Assembly (NCBI GenBank): GCA_023394965.1
Contig: JAEWZX010000013.1
Location: 1-64,000, forward strand
Length of the DNA stretch: 64,000 nucleotides
Source: Pseudomonadota bacterium
Lineage (GTDB): Bacteria; Pseudomonadota; Alphaproteobacteria; Sphingomonadales; Sphingomonadaceae
Direction of reading: 5' to 3'
The translations under genes were made by a program, and so were the position numbers. Positions 16,963 to 25,407 of this stretch are shown here, piece by piece. How positions within the stretch are numbered: the stretch's first letter is position 1; every line of letters starts with the position of its first letter. The notes under the pieces were generated by a model. It did not search any database. It was not told the origin of the DNA and saw only the letters and a list, made by a program, of their open reading frames with translations.

Positions 16963-18030
16963 TCAAGATATGGTTAGCAGCTTCCTAACAATCGCATCGC
17001 CGATTTCCTGCGTGGAAGCAGTGCCGCCCAGATCGGCGCCGAAGACGCCATCGGCAAGAATCCCTTCCACCGCACGTTCCACCCGGACCGCTTCTTGCTC
17101 GCGCCCGAGCGAGTGGCGCAGCAGCATGGCCAGACTGAGTACGGCGGCAACCGGATTGGCCTTGCCCTGCCCGGCAATATCCGGCGCGCTGCCATGAATC
17201 GGTTCGTACAGGCCGAACGTGCCATAATCGGTCTGCCGTTCGCCCAGGCTGGCGCTGGCCAGCAGGCCGATCGACCCGACGCAGGCACTGGCCTGATCCG
17301 ACAGAATGTCACCAAACAGATTGCCGGTGACGATGGTGTCGAACTGGCCGGGCGATTTCACCAACTGCATGGCGGCATTGTCGACATACATATGGTCGAG
17401 TGTAACCTCGGGATAATCCTTCGCCACCTCGATCACCGTTTCGCGCCAGATGCGGCTGGTTTCCAGCACATTGGCCTTGTCCACGCTGGTCAGCCGCTTG
17501 TCGCGGCCCATCGCGGCGCGGAAGGCCGTGTGGGCGATGCGGCGCACTTCGGCTTCGTTATAGGACATGGCGTCCCACCCCTCGCGCCCGCCAGTGCTGT
17601 CGCGTTCACCCTTTTTACCGAAATAGACATCGCCATTCAATTCGCGCACCACCAGCAGATCGATACTGCGCGCCACCTCCGGCTTGAGCGAGGAGAGATG
17701 TTCCAGACCCGGAAAACCCGCCGCCGGGCGCAGATTGGCAAACAGGCCCAATTCGCTGCGCAGGCCGAGGATCGCCTGTTCGGGCCGCAGATGGCGGGGC
17801 AGATCATCGCAGGAAAAATCGCCCACCGCGCCGAACAGCACGGCATCGGCAGCGCGCGCCATGTCGAGTGTTTCTTCAGGCAGCGGCTGCCCGTGGCGGC
17901 GATAAGCGACAGCGCCGACATCGCCTTCGAACAGGGTCAGGCCGGGCAGTGACAGTTCGTCCAGTACGCGCAGCGCCTGCGCCGTAACCTCGGGGCCAAT
18001 CCCGTCACCTGCAAATACCGCAATTTTCAT
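16963..18030 (-). CDS. leuB: 3-isopropylmalate dehydrogenase
   Basis: Encodes 355 residues that oxidatively decarboxylate 3-isopropylmalate in leucine synthesis using NAD. Landmarks are GDGIGPEV at the start, the substrate-binding ELNGDVYFGKKG region (about residues 130-141), DKANVLETSRIWR and GNLFGDILSDQAS, followed by PIHGSAPDIAGQGKANPVA. ATG 18030 overlaps the recO stop by four bases. The leuCD genes are not in the window. Confidence 0.96.
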   Translation of the reverse strand: MKIAVFAGDGIGPEVTAQALRVLDELSLPGLTLFEGDVGAVAYRRHGQPLPEETLDMARAADAVLFGAVGDFSCDDLPRHLRPEQAILGLRSELGLFANLRPAAGFPGLEHLSSLKPEVARSIDLLVVRELNGDVYFGKKGERDSTGGREGWDAMSYNEAEVRRIAHTAFRAAMGRDKRLTSVDKANVLETSRIWRETVIEVAKDYPEVTLDHMYVDNAAMQLVKSPGQFDTIVTGNLFGDILSDQASACVGSIGLLASASLGERQTDYGTFGLYEPIHGSAPDIAGQGKANPVAAVLSLAMLLRHSLGREQEAVRVERAVEGILADGVFGADLGGTASTQEIGDAIVRKLLTIS

Positions 18031-18626
18031 TCTACCATCCGTGCCAGTCGTTGCCGCAAGAGTTGCCTCGCAGCTAGGACGTCGGTACGGGTATCGGCAA
18101 GCAGGTAGCGCGCGATAAGCGGTTCCTGCCGGTCGAGAATTTCCAAGGCCTGCCCAAGGTCCGCTATCGCAGGTCGTTCCCCGCCATAGCCCAGTTCGCG
18201 CAGCAGCAGTGCCTCATAGATCGCCAGCGCCTCCACCCACTGCCGCGCCGCCTGCGCCGAACAGATCGCATCGAGCAGGCCGCCAAGCGCCGAATAGAGC
18301 GCGGGGTAAGGATTGCGTTCCGGCAGCGCACAGGCCGTCAGCGCGGTGGCCCAGGCAATGGCGGCGGCAGGCAGCGGTTCGCCCAGCCACGGTCCGCGGC
18401 TGGTCACCAGTTCCAGCCGCGCGAACGGCAGCTGGCTGGCGGATTTGGCACGAATTTCCGCCTGCAGCAGATTGCCCGGGATCATCACTGGCCGCAATTG
18501 CCGCCCGCGCCCGCCCGCCACATAGGCGGCCACCAGGCCATGTTCTTCGGTCAGCATCCGCGCGATGACCGCCGTTTCCCCGTGCGGGCGCGCGGCAACC
18601 AGAATGGCAGGGGCAGTAAGCTGCAT
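18027..18626 (-). CDS. recO: DNA repair protein RecO
   Basis: The 199-residue protein starts with an OB fold (APAILVAARPHGETAVIARMLTEEHGL, split here: the ARPHGETAVI and TEEHGLVAAYVAGGRGR motifs are typical) and continues with the RecO helical domain (RNPYPALYSALGGLLDAI). RecO loads RecA onto SSB-coated DNA with RecR in gap repair. It is shorter than the roughly 240 residues of many homologues and lacks the C-terminal zinc cysteines, as is common in related alphaproteobacteria. It overlaps leuB by four bases and follows a small conserved gene on the same strand. Confidence 0.88.
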   Translation of the reverse strand: MQLTAPAILVAARPHGETAVIARMLTEEHGLVAAYVAGGRGRQLRPVMIPGNLLQAEIRAKSASQLPFARLELVTSRGPWLGEPLPAAAIAWATALTACALPERNPYPALYSALGGLLDAICSAQAARQWVEALAIYEALLLRELGYGGERPAIADLGQALEILDRQEPLIARYLLADTRTDVLAARQLLRQRLARMVE

Positions 18627-18651
18627 GGCCCCGCCTTAATCTATCGCGATC

Positions 18652-18900
18652 TCAAGTCGAGGCTTGCTGGCGCAGGGCTTCCTTCGATGCGGCCACGGCC
18701 AGAGCGTTGCCGCGCCCCAAGCTCCAGTTGGCCTGCACGCGCACTTCGGGATTGGGGGCACACCAGATCTCCCCCGTATCGTCGATCGCAGTCACCCAGA
18801 TCAGATTGTGTTCCTGGCCGTAATCGATGACGGCCAAGGCATAGCCATCGCCCTTGCCAAGAACGTGCAACGGTAATGGCGGATCGAGCTGGGTAAACAT
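18652..18900 (-). CDS. Small conserved protein of unknown function upstream of recO
   Basis: 82 residues from ATG 18900, which has AAAGGGG about seven bases upstream; a TTG six bases further out is less likely. The sequence reads as a compact beta-rich domain (YALAVIDYGQEHNLIWVTAI, then GEIWCAPNPEVR) with an alanine-rich C-terminus, and no signal peptide. I recognise it only as a hypothetical protein. The stop lies 25 bases before recO, so it probably shares that operon with recO and leuB. Confidence 0.7.
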   Translation of the reverse strand: MFTQLDPPLPLHVLGKGDGYALAVIDYGQEHNLIWVTAIDDTGEIWCAPNPEVRVQANWSLGRGNALAVAASKEALRQQAST

Positions 18901-19022
18901 ATGCAACCCCTTTCGAGAGCTGCAACTTCTTGAAATAGAAGAATGTTCCCAATTGCACCCGGTAATCTACCGCGTGGTGTGCGAAATGATGATTGTGGCC
19001 CCTGCCGGCGCAGGGGCACCGG

Positions 19023-19268
19023 TTATTTCAGTTTCGCTTCGAGCGCGACGACGCGGGCCTTCAGGTCTTCGGCTTCTTCTCGCGCCTTGCTGGCCATGGT
19101 CTTGACCGCGTCGAATTCTTCGCGGCTGACGAAATCCATCCCGCCGAAGGTTTCCTTGGCCCGTTCCCGCGCGGCGTCGCGCGCTTCGCGGCCCATGCCG
19201 GCAAGCGTACCGGCCGCCGAATTGGCGAGTTTGACGAAATCGGCGATCAGCGGGTTCTGGCTTTGCAT
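19023..19268 (-). CDS. UbiK family accessory factor (BMFP/YqiC-like)
   Basis: An 81-residue, mostly helical protein. The N-terminal half (NPLIADFVKLANSAAGTLAG) and the C-terminal coiled coil (DFVSREEFDAVKTMASKARE, ending AEDLKARVVALEAKLK) match the UbiK/BMFP family, which trimerises, associates with membranes and assists the aerobic ubiquinone synthesis complex. The VSREEFD motif ahead of a coiled coil is a strong marker. ATG 19268 is the only sensible start. Confidence 0.85.
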   Translation of the reverse strand: MQSQNPLIADFVKLANSAAGTLAGMGREARDAARERAKETFGGMDFVSREEFDAVKTMASKAREEAEDLKARVVALEAKLK

Positions 19269-19299
19269 GGCGGCTATTTAGGCGCGATCTGCGCCCGTA

Positions 19300-19854
19300 T
19301 CAATTGCCGATCCGCACCCGTTCTACCGCGCCATCGGGATCGCCACCATCGGCATCGGGATTGAGCTGGAGAAACTGGAAATTCAGCATGCTCGCAAAGA
19401 GGACCCAGGCGAGATAGGGCAGCAGCAGGATACCGGCCAGCTTGCGCACGCGCCAGAACAGCATGATCACCACCAGCAAAGTGGCGACGATCAGCCCCAG
19501 AACGATCAGCCCGCCGGTAATCTGCTGCGCGCCGAAGAAAACATAGCTCCACGACAGATTGAGCAGAAAATGGATAGCGAAAACCCACAGCGCCGTGCTG
19601 CGTCCGCACGCGCCCCAGGCCGAAGCGACCAGCGCCATGGCAAGCCCGATCATGATATACAGGATCGTCCAGACGATACCGAACCATTTAGGCTCGGGGA
19701 ATATGCCTGGCTTTTCCAGCGCGGCGAACCATGCGGTATCCGGGCTGCCCAGTCGCCCGGCAAGAAAACCCAGCAGCACACACAGCGGCACGGTAAACAG
19801 CGCCCAGCGAATGAAACTTGCGCGCAGCTGCCCGCGCGACGCCAGCATGTTCAT
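19300..19854 (-). CDS. TspO/MBR family membrane protein
   Basis: 184 residues with five transmembrane helices. Family motifs are visible: PGIFPEPKWFGIVWTILY (about residues 49-66), HFLLNLSWSYVFF (about 94-106) and LLLPYLAWVLFASMLNF (about 143-159). Bacterial TspO binds porphyrins and other tetrapyrroles and in photosynthetic alphaproteobacteria modulates tetrapyrrole-related gene expression. The window also holds hemA, but no direct link is shown. A second Met codon two residues in is possible. It stands just upstream of the ubiK-like gene on the same strand. Confidence 0.92.
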   Translation of the reverse strand: MNMLASRGQLRASFIRWALFTVPLCVLLGFLAGRLGSPDTAWFAALEKPGIFPEPKWFGIVWTILYIMIGLAMALVASAWGACGRSTALWVFAIHFLLNLSWSYVFFGAQQITGGLIVLGLIVATLLVVIMLFWRVRKLAGILLLPYLAWVLFASMLNFQFLQLNPDADGGDPDGAVERVRIGN

Positions 19855-19953
19855 GCAGTTACCCCGTCAACGATTCGTTTCATGCGCTTTCTGACGGGGC
19901 ACCGCCCTGGTGGCAATGCGGCATGGGCAATCCGTCCCATGGCGGTGCGCGTG

Positions 19954-20982
19954 TCATTTGCGTTGAGGACGGACTATCCCTTTGGCAACCAGGCTGCGAA
20001 CGGTGTCTTCCAGCGTCTGTTCCGCCGGGATGAAAGCCATGCCCAGCACCTCTTCGGTGTGCTTGCCGCAGACATCGCGCACATTGCCCAGTTCTCCCCT
20101 GACCTGTTTCATCTCGTCCAGGAACAGCGCCAGCACCCGCACCAGCCAGTCCGGCATCGCCCTGCGCGGCACCCTGCCCGCATATTCGGGTACCCGCTGG
20201 CGGATTATTTCCGCCATCTCGCGCAGCCACAGGAACTTTTCGCTTGTGGGAAAGCGTTCCCCCCGCACGCTCTTTGCAGGTGCCTCTATGGCGCGGACAT
20301 GCGCCTCTGCCACGTCGCGCACATCGGTCACACAAATGCCCATGTCGGGAATCAGCGGGATCGACCCGTCGACCAGCTTCTTCACGATCTCCACACTGGT
20401 CGACATATCGTCGTCATGGACCGGGCCGAAAACGGCAACCGGGTTGATGGAACAGAAAACCATGTCCGGCGCGTTCACCGCCACCCAGTCGCGCGCCGCG
20501 CGTTCGGCCACGGTCTTGCTTTCGATATAAGGCGCGACGCCCGCAGTCAGATCGGTCCAGTCCAGATAGGTGAACCGATCCTTTTGGGGCTGCCCGTAAG
20601 CGATGGCGGCCGCGCTGCTGGTCTGCACGAACCGCGTGATCCCGGCACGCTTTGCAAACTCCAGCGCCCGCAACGTCCCGTCACGAGCGGGTATCACCAG
20701 TTCGTCTTTGTTTTTGGGAACGGCGAGGGGAAATGGCGATGCGACATGGGCAACCGCCCCGCACCCGGCATTGGCCTGCGCCCAGCCTGCGTCGCTCAAC
20801 AGATCCGCCTCAAAAATTCTCAGCCGCTCTCCCACCTCTGGCCAGCGGCCACGCAGGCGGGCCTCGCTCTTCGCCTTGCTGCGCACAGTGGTATGCACCG
20901 TGTGCCCTTTAGCCAGCAGCCGGTCGATCACTTCACCGCCAATATAGCCTGTGCCGCCCGTCACGAGTACCGTAGCTGTCAC
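19954..20982 (-). CDS. NAD(P)-dependent epimerase/reductase (dihydroflavonol reductase-like)
   Basis: Extended short-chain dehydrogenase of 342 residues. The nucleotide-binding loop VTGGTGYIGG opens the protein, and YIESKTVAERAARDW near residue 155 supplies the YxxxK catalytic pair, with an upstream Ser in VQTSSAAA. Overall it resembles dihydroflavonol-4-reductase and related sugar- or ketone-reducing enzymes; the substrate cannot be told. GTG 20982 fits the family start and has GGGGGG six bases upstream; ATG 21003 would add seven residues. It is divergent from the FAD oxidoreductase at 21053. Confidence 0.82.
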   Translation of the reverse strand: MTATVLVTGGTGYIGGEVIDRLLAKGHTVHTTVRSKAKSEARLRGRWPEVGERLRIFEADLLSDAGWAQANAGCGAVAHVASPFPLAVPKNKDELVIPARDGTLRALEFAKRAGITRFVQTSSAAAIAYGQPQKDRFTYLDWTDLTAGVAPYIESKTVAERAARDWVAVNAPDMVFCSINPVAVFGPVHDDDMSTSVEIVKKLVDGSIPLIPDMGICVTDVRDVAEAHVRAIEAPAKSVRGERFPTSEKFLWLREMAEIIRQRVPEYAGRVPRRAMPDWLVRVLALFLDEMKQVRGELGNVRDVCGKHTEEVLGMAFIPAEQTLEDTVRSLVAKGIVRPQRK

Positions 20983-21052
20983 CTTCTGCCCCCCGCAGGT
21001 CATCACCACGGTGCGGAGGCTAAGCCGATTGGTTTCGAGGAGCAAGACGCGC

Positions 21053-22159
21053 ATGACGAAGGTCGATTATCTGATTATCGGGGCCGGGATCGCCGGCCTG
21101 TCCGCTGCCTCGCGCCTGGCGGGGCACGGAACGACCGTGGTGTGCGAGGCGGAGGCCGCACCGGGCACACACGCTTCCGGGCGCAGCGCCGCCTTTGCGC
21201 ATTTCGATATGGATGCCTGGCTGGTCCGCGCATTGACTGCGGCGAGCCTTCCGCTGCTGGAAACACCGGGTGCAAGACGCCATTCAGCCCTGTTCTTGGC
21301 GCTGGAACACCAACATCATACGCTTGATCGACTTGTGTATCACTACAGTCAGTGGTCCCCGGACGCGCGCCGCATCTCGGTTTCAGAGGCACGCGAACTG
21401 GTCCCGATCCTGCGTGAAGACCGCATTACGGGCGCTCTGCTCGACGAAAACGGGCGCAAGCTGGATGCCCACGCGATGCTCGAAATGCACCGCAAGACTT
21501 TGATAGCAAGGGGAGGTTTGGTTGCCGTAGACGCACCGGTCACCGCACTGCGTCGGGATGGAGCTCGCTGGACGGTCGACACCCCGGGCAAAAGCTACAG
21601 CGCGCGCGTCATCGTGAATGCCGCAGGTGCGTGGGTGGATGCGATTGCCGGACTTGCGCAGGTAAGACCCATCGCCATCCGCCCGCTGCGGCGCACGGTC
21701 ATCACTTTCAATGTTCCGATGGACGTGGCGGCATGGCCCTTTACCAAGACCGCCGGCCCCGGCTTCTACATCGAACCCGAAGGTGGCGGCCGCCTGCTCG
21801 CCAGCCCGATGGACGAAGGCGAAAGCGATCCCTGCGATGCCCAGCCCGAAGAAGAAGACGTCGCGCTCGCCGCGTGGAACGTGGAACAGGCAACGACGCT
21901 GTCGATCCCGCGCTTGGCGAGCAAATGGGCTGGCCTGCGCAGTTTTGCGCCCGATCGGCTGCCCGTGGCAAGCTTCGATCCCGCTGCACCAGGTTTCTTC
22001 TGGCTCGCCGGCCAAGGCGGTTTCGGCCTGCAAACCTCGCCCGCAATGGCGCTGGCGGTGGAAGCTCTCGCGACTGACGGCGACTGGCCCGAGGAATTGC
22101 GCGCGGTGGGGGTGGAGCCGCAGATGCTAGCAGTCGAGCGGTTGGCAAGCCTGCCATAA
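21053..22159 (+). CDS. FAD-dependent amino-acid oxidase-like oxidoreductase
   Basis: The 368-residue protein has an N-terminal FAD-binding fold (DYLIIGAGIAGLSAASRLA, residues 5-23) and the DAO domain: GRSAAFAHFD, VIVNAAGAWVDAIAG near residue 190, and the C-terminal FAD segment FFWLAGQGGFGLQTSPAMA near residue 320. Enzymes of this group oxidise D-amino acids, glycine or related imino compounds; the Ser/His pattern does not identify the substrate. GAGGAG lies ten bases before ATG 21053. It shares a roughly 70-base divergent promoter region with the reductase gene. Confidence 0.85.
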   Translation: MTKVDYLIIGAGIAGLSAASRLAGHGTTVVCEAEAAPGTHASGRSAAFAHFDMDAWLVRALTAASLPLLETPGARRHSALFLALEHQHHTLDRLVYHYSQWSPDARRISVSEARELVPILREDRITGALLDENGRKLDAHAMLEMHRKTLIARGGLVAVDAPVTALRRDGARWTVDTPGKSYSARVIVNAAGAWVDAIAGLAQVRPIAIRPLRRTVITFNVPMDVAAWPFTKTAGPGFYIEPEGGGRLLASPMDEGESDPCDAQPEEEDVALAAWNVEQATTLSIPRLASKWAGLRSFAPDRLPVASFDPAAPGFFWLAGQGGFGLQTSPAMALAVEALATDGDWPEELRAVGVEPQMLAVERLASLP

Positions 22160-22196
22160 CAACAGCTTGGGAAGGTTGCCGCCTGCCCGCCGCCGA

Positions 22197-22406
22197 TCAG
22201 GAGGACTTCGGTTCGAATGGAATAGCAAAATGCGCCTTGCTCCAAGCACAGGCGGCCGCGGCACCGAGATTGTGCTGAAAGACCGTGATGCGCTTCGCTA
22301 TCTTGGACGCTTCGGCGAGTTTTGCCAGGCGGTCATCATTACTGCCCGCCGCTTCAGCATCCATCATGGCATGCTGGTGAGCGGCATATTCAAGGTTCAG
22401 GTCCAT
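22197..22406 (-). CDS. Small conserved protein of unknown function (69 aa)
   Basis: The frame is open much further upstream, but ATG 22406 is preceded by a full AGGAGG seven bases away, giving a 69-residue product. It begins MDLNLEYAAHQHAMMDAEAA and is predicted to be two helices, with a central KLAEASKIAKRITVFQ segment and an alanine-rich end. No signal peptide. I associate similar short proteins with sphingomonads but know no function. It lies downstream of infA on the same strand, separated by 250 bases. Confidence 0.7.
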   Translation of the reverse strand: MDLNLEYAAHQHAMMDAEAAGSNDDRLAKLAEASKIAKRITVFQHNLGAAAACAWSKAHFAIPFEPKSS

Positions 22407-22656
22407 TTCGGCCCTCCTGCTGAGGCGGCGATGTCTCGACATGGCCGTGTTGGGTAAATACGTTATCAGTCGACCATCGCCGCAACGAGAAGTCGCAGTT
22501 CCTGAGCCGGTATCGCCGCCCCGGGCGAGACCGTTTCTCTCGTCGCCGGACGGGCTGCCGCACAATAGCGCGGCGAAAGCACAGGGCGCGAACGGCCCCG
22601 TAAAGTATCTTGAATCATTTTTGTAATCGGCAGTCTTGCTGCCGCCTTCTGGTAGG

Positions 22657-22923
22657 TCAGCGTCGATAACCGCGTTTGCGGGCACCAGCGGGCGTTTGCC
22701 CAGGCGTCCTTTCGCGGAAGACGATGCGACCCTTGGTAAGATCGTATGGTGTCATTTCGACATGAACTCGGTCACCAATGACTGATCGAATACGGTATCG
22801 GCGCATCTTTCCTGCGGTGTAGCAGATGATGCGGTGCTCATTATCGAGGGTCACGCCAAACCGGCCATCGGGCAGGATCTCGTCGATCTCGCCCTCCATC
22901 GTAATAAGCTCTTCCTTCGCCAA
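22657..22923 (-). CDS. infA: Translation initiation factor IF-1, long diverged type
   Basis: An 88-residue S1/OB-fold protein: MAKEELITMEGEIDEILPDG, then YTAGKMRRYRIRSVIGDRV and PYDLTKGRIVFR, the IF-1 signatures. It differs from the standard 72-residue IF-1 by several substitutions and by an arginine-rich tail (RTPGQTPAGARKRGYRR), resembling the second IF-1 (InfA2) of some proteobacteria. The start is TTG with AAGGA ten bases upstream, unusual for a translation factor and possibly a brake on its level. A standard infA may exist elsewhere in the genome. Confidence 0.88.
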   Translation of the reverse strand: MAKEELITMEGEIDEILPDGRFGVTLDNEHRIICYTAGKMRRYRIRSVIGDRVHVEMTPYDLTKGRIVFRERTPGQTPAGARKRGYRR

Positions 22924-23206
22924 ACCCTATCCTTCACACACGACGAAATACCCGCGCGGACTCGTTCCGCAGCGGAGCCAAAGTTGAGTGAAATGGAAGC
23001 GGTTTCGCGCGGCAGGCGATGCAAGCCGCGGCGAACATTATCCGTCGCAACCGACGTTGGGAAATTTCAATATAGTGAGTTGTAAAAAAATTACAAGCCC
23101 AATGTGAACAGCATCGTCCGGCCTATTCCAGCAACAAGGGCCAGAAACTCGCACGTGGCGAGGAAACCGGCCTCTCCGATCAAACAGACATATCGAACGC
23201 GCAGGT
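22924..23206. other. Gene-free 283-bp region upstream of infA
   Basis: Holds the upstream region of infA and the end of gor. The only structure seen is an AT-rich inverted repeat, TTGTAA-AAAAA-TTACAA at 23080-23096. No short coding frame with a ribosome site was found. Confidence 0.5.
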
Positions 23207-24571
23207 CTAGCGCATCAAAACCAGTTCTTCTGCCATGGTCGGATGGATTGCCGTGGTCGCGTCGAAATCGGCCTTCGTCAGCCCGGCCTTCACCGCGATG
23301 GCCGCTGCCTGCATCATCTCCGGCGCTTCGGGCGCGATCATGTGAATGCCGACGATCTTGCCACTGTCGCCATCGCATATCATTTTCATCAGACTGCGTT
23401 CGTTGCGCCCTGCCAGAACGTTCTTCATCGGACGGAAATCCGATAGATAAACCTTCACGCTACCAAGCTTGTTCTTGGCTTCTCCCTCGGTCATTCCAAC
23501 CGCCGCGATGGGCGGATGGCTGAATACCGCGCTGGGAATGCAGCCATGATCCACTGCCACCGGATCACCCTTGCCAAAGACCGTGTCGGCAAAGGCTTGG
23601 CCTTCACGGATGGCAACCGGTGTCAGCTGTACGCGGTCTGTGACATCTCCGACGGCATAGATGTGATCGATATTGGTCTTGCTGAAGCGATCGACCTTGA
23701 TTTCGCCATTTTCACCCAGCTCGACGCCAGCTTTGTCGAGACCAAGCCCTTCGGTATTCGGGACACGACCCACGGCGAACATAACCAGATCGGCCTTCTC
23801 TTCCTCACAGTCCGACAGCTTTACGAAATAGCCGCCATCCTTGCATGGCTTGATATATTCGAAGGTGGTGTTGAAGCGGAACTTGATCCCCTTCATCGTG
23901 CTGATCTGCAGGAGCCGGTCGCGCACAGCCTCGTCATAGCTGCGCAGCAATTTGTCGCCGCGATTGACGATATGCACATCGCTGCCAAACTCGTTGAATA
24001 TCCCGGCAAATTCATTGGCTATATAGCCCCCGCCCGCAATGATGATCTTCTTGGGAAGTTCATCGAGATGGAAAGCCTCGTTCGAACTGATCGCATGTTC
24101 GGCGCCCTGACATTCAGGCATGCGTGGCCGCGCCCCGGTGGCGATGAGAATATGCTTGGCAGTAACTGTGCGCCCCCCAGCCAGCGTGATTTCATGCGGC
24201 CCGGTAATTTCGGCACGTTCCTTGAAGATCGTCACATCGTGGCCTTCGAGAGTGTCGGTATAAGCACCTTCCAGTCGATCCACATCGGCCAGCACATTGT
24301 CGCGCAGCTTCTTCCAGTCGAAGCTCTTGCCTTCGATCTCCCAGCCGAATTTCTGGCAATCCTCAAGATCCTCGGCGAAATGCGCGCCATAGACGAGCAT
24401 CTTCTTGGGAACGCAGCCACGGATCACGCAGGTGCCGCCGACCCGGTGTTCCTCCGCGATGGCTACCCTGGCCCCATGCGCTGCCGACACACGGCTGGCG
24501 CGCACTCCGCCGGAACCGGCACCGATCGTGAAAAGGTCGAAATCATATCCGTCGGTGGTCTTCTCGGCCAT
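23207..24571 (-). CDS. gor: Glutathione-disulfide reductase
   Basis: Encodes 454 residues. It uses NADPH to reduce oxidised glutathione through FAD and a redox dithiol. The FAD loop FTIGAGSGGVRASR is followed by the disulfide motif GGTCVIRGCVPKK (about residues 41-53), an NADPH-binding GGGYIANEFAG (about 170-180), the FAD segment YAVGDVTDRVQLTPVAIREG and the C-terminal active-site HPTMAEE. The IRGCVPKK form distinguishes it from dihydrolipoamide and mercuric reductases. ATG 24571 has AAGGAG seven bases upstream, so seven further residues in the open frame are excluded. Confidence 0.95.
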   Translation of the reverse strand: MAEKTTDGYDFDLFTIGAGSGGVRASRVSAAHGARVAIAEEHRVGGTCVIRGCVPKKMLVYGAHFAEDLEDCQKFGWEIEGKSFDWKKLRDNVLADVDRLEGAYTDTLEGHDVTIFKERAEITGPHEITLAGGRTVTAKHILIATGARPRMPECQGAEHAISSNEAFHLDELPKKIIIAGGGYIANEFAGIFNEFGSDVHIVNRGDKLLRSYDEAVRDRLLQISTMKGIKFRFNTTFEYIKPCKDGGYFVKLSDCEEEKADLVMFAVGRVPNTEGLGLDKAGVELGENGEIKVDRFSKTNIDHIYAVGDVTDRVQLTPVAIREGQAFADTVFGKGDPVAVDHGCIPSAVFSHPPIAAVGMTEGEAKNKLGSVKVYLSDFRPMKNVLAGRNERSLMKMICDGDSGKIVGIHMIAPEAPEMMQAAAIAVKAGLTKADFDATTAIHPTMAEELVLMR

Positions 24572-24646
24572 GCGGCACTCCTTGTTGCGCAAGCCCGCGA
24601 TATGGCTTGTGAAACCGATTTGCCAAGGCGCGATTTTTCGAGTGCG

Positions 24647-25333
24647 TCAATTGCGGGGCGGTTCTTGCACCGCCAGTCTACGTGCTACCTGCACGGTCTG
24701 GATCACAAACAGCGCGACCAGCAAAAGCCCCACACCGCCAACAAAAAGATCGAAGGCGTTCAGCCCCCAAATCAGTCCCGGCTCGCGCCCTACAGAATAC
24801 ATTGCCAATGTCAGCGCGATCAGCACCAGCCTCAGTTCGGTCGGTCCAGCATTCATGTAAGAGAGGCGCAATTCGCCCAGTACACGGACCGAAAGGAAAG
24901 CGTGGATCGACATCAGCAGATAGCCCGCCAGTGCCACCAGCGCGACTTCGAGCTGGACAAAGGGGCTAAGTCCGATGCCTACCACCAGCAGGGTCGTGGC
25001 CAGCCCATCACAACTATGATCGAGGAAATAACCATATCGGGGCCGCTCGATCTTGCGGAACCGCGCAAGGCTGCCGTCGAGCGAGTCCCCGAGCCAATGG
25101 ACGAAATAGCCAGCGACCGACAGCCACAGCCAGTCATAAGCCAGATTACTACCGAGATAGCCCGCAAAAACGAGCACTGCGCCGAACATGCCGAAAGCGG
25201 TCAGCATGTCGGGCGTCACGCGGCGCGGCATATGTGCGCAGAGCCAGTTGAGCGCGCGTCGTTCGACGCGCGCCACCAGATTTTCCTGGATGCGATCGAT
25301 CGGAGTGATCTTGGGTTTGAACGTCGGTTCCAT
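24647..25333 (-). CDS. CDP-alcohol phosphatidyltransferase family protein
   Basis: A 228-residue membrane protein with about six helices and the complete CDP-alcohol transferase motif: DSLDGSLAR followed by GYFLDHSCD (about residues 83-110), giving the DG-x2-AR-x8-G-x3-D-x3-D spacing that binds CDP and metal. Members make phospholipid head-groups such as phosphatidylglycerol phosphate or phosphatidylinositol-type lipids; the acceptor cannot be named. ATG 25333 has GGAG eight bases upstream; a GTG directly before it is less likely. Confidence 0.88.
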   Translation of the reverse strand: MEPTFKPKITPIDRIQENLVARVERRALNWLCAHMPRRVTPDMLTAFGMFGAVLVFAGYLGSNLAYDWLWLSVAGYFVHWLGDSLDGSLARFRKIERPRYGYFLDHSCDGLATTLLVVGIGLSPFVQLEVALVALAGYLLMSIHAFLSVRVLGELRLSYMNAGPTELRLVLIALTLAMYSVGREPGLIWGLNAFDLFVGGVGLLLVALFVIQTVQVARRLAVQEPPRN

Positions 25334-25407
25334 CACATCCGCTCCATTTAGTTCGTCATCGCCGCATTTATGGCTGGCCTAGAGGCCCGTCCATCTTGCG
25401 ACGTCCG

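Noticed and set aside
19570..21327. A 585-codon plus-strand frame opposite the TspO and reductase genes.
   Set aside because: It overlaps recognised genes on both strands, and its sequence is low-complexity His/Arg/Gln-rich shadow coding.
23516..25351. A 611-codon plus-strand frame spanning gor and the CDP-alcohol transferase gene.
   Set aside because: It is antisense to two genes with full motifs and crosses their intergenic region.
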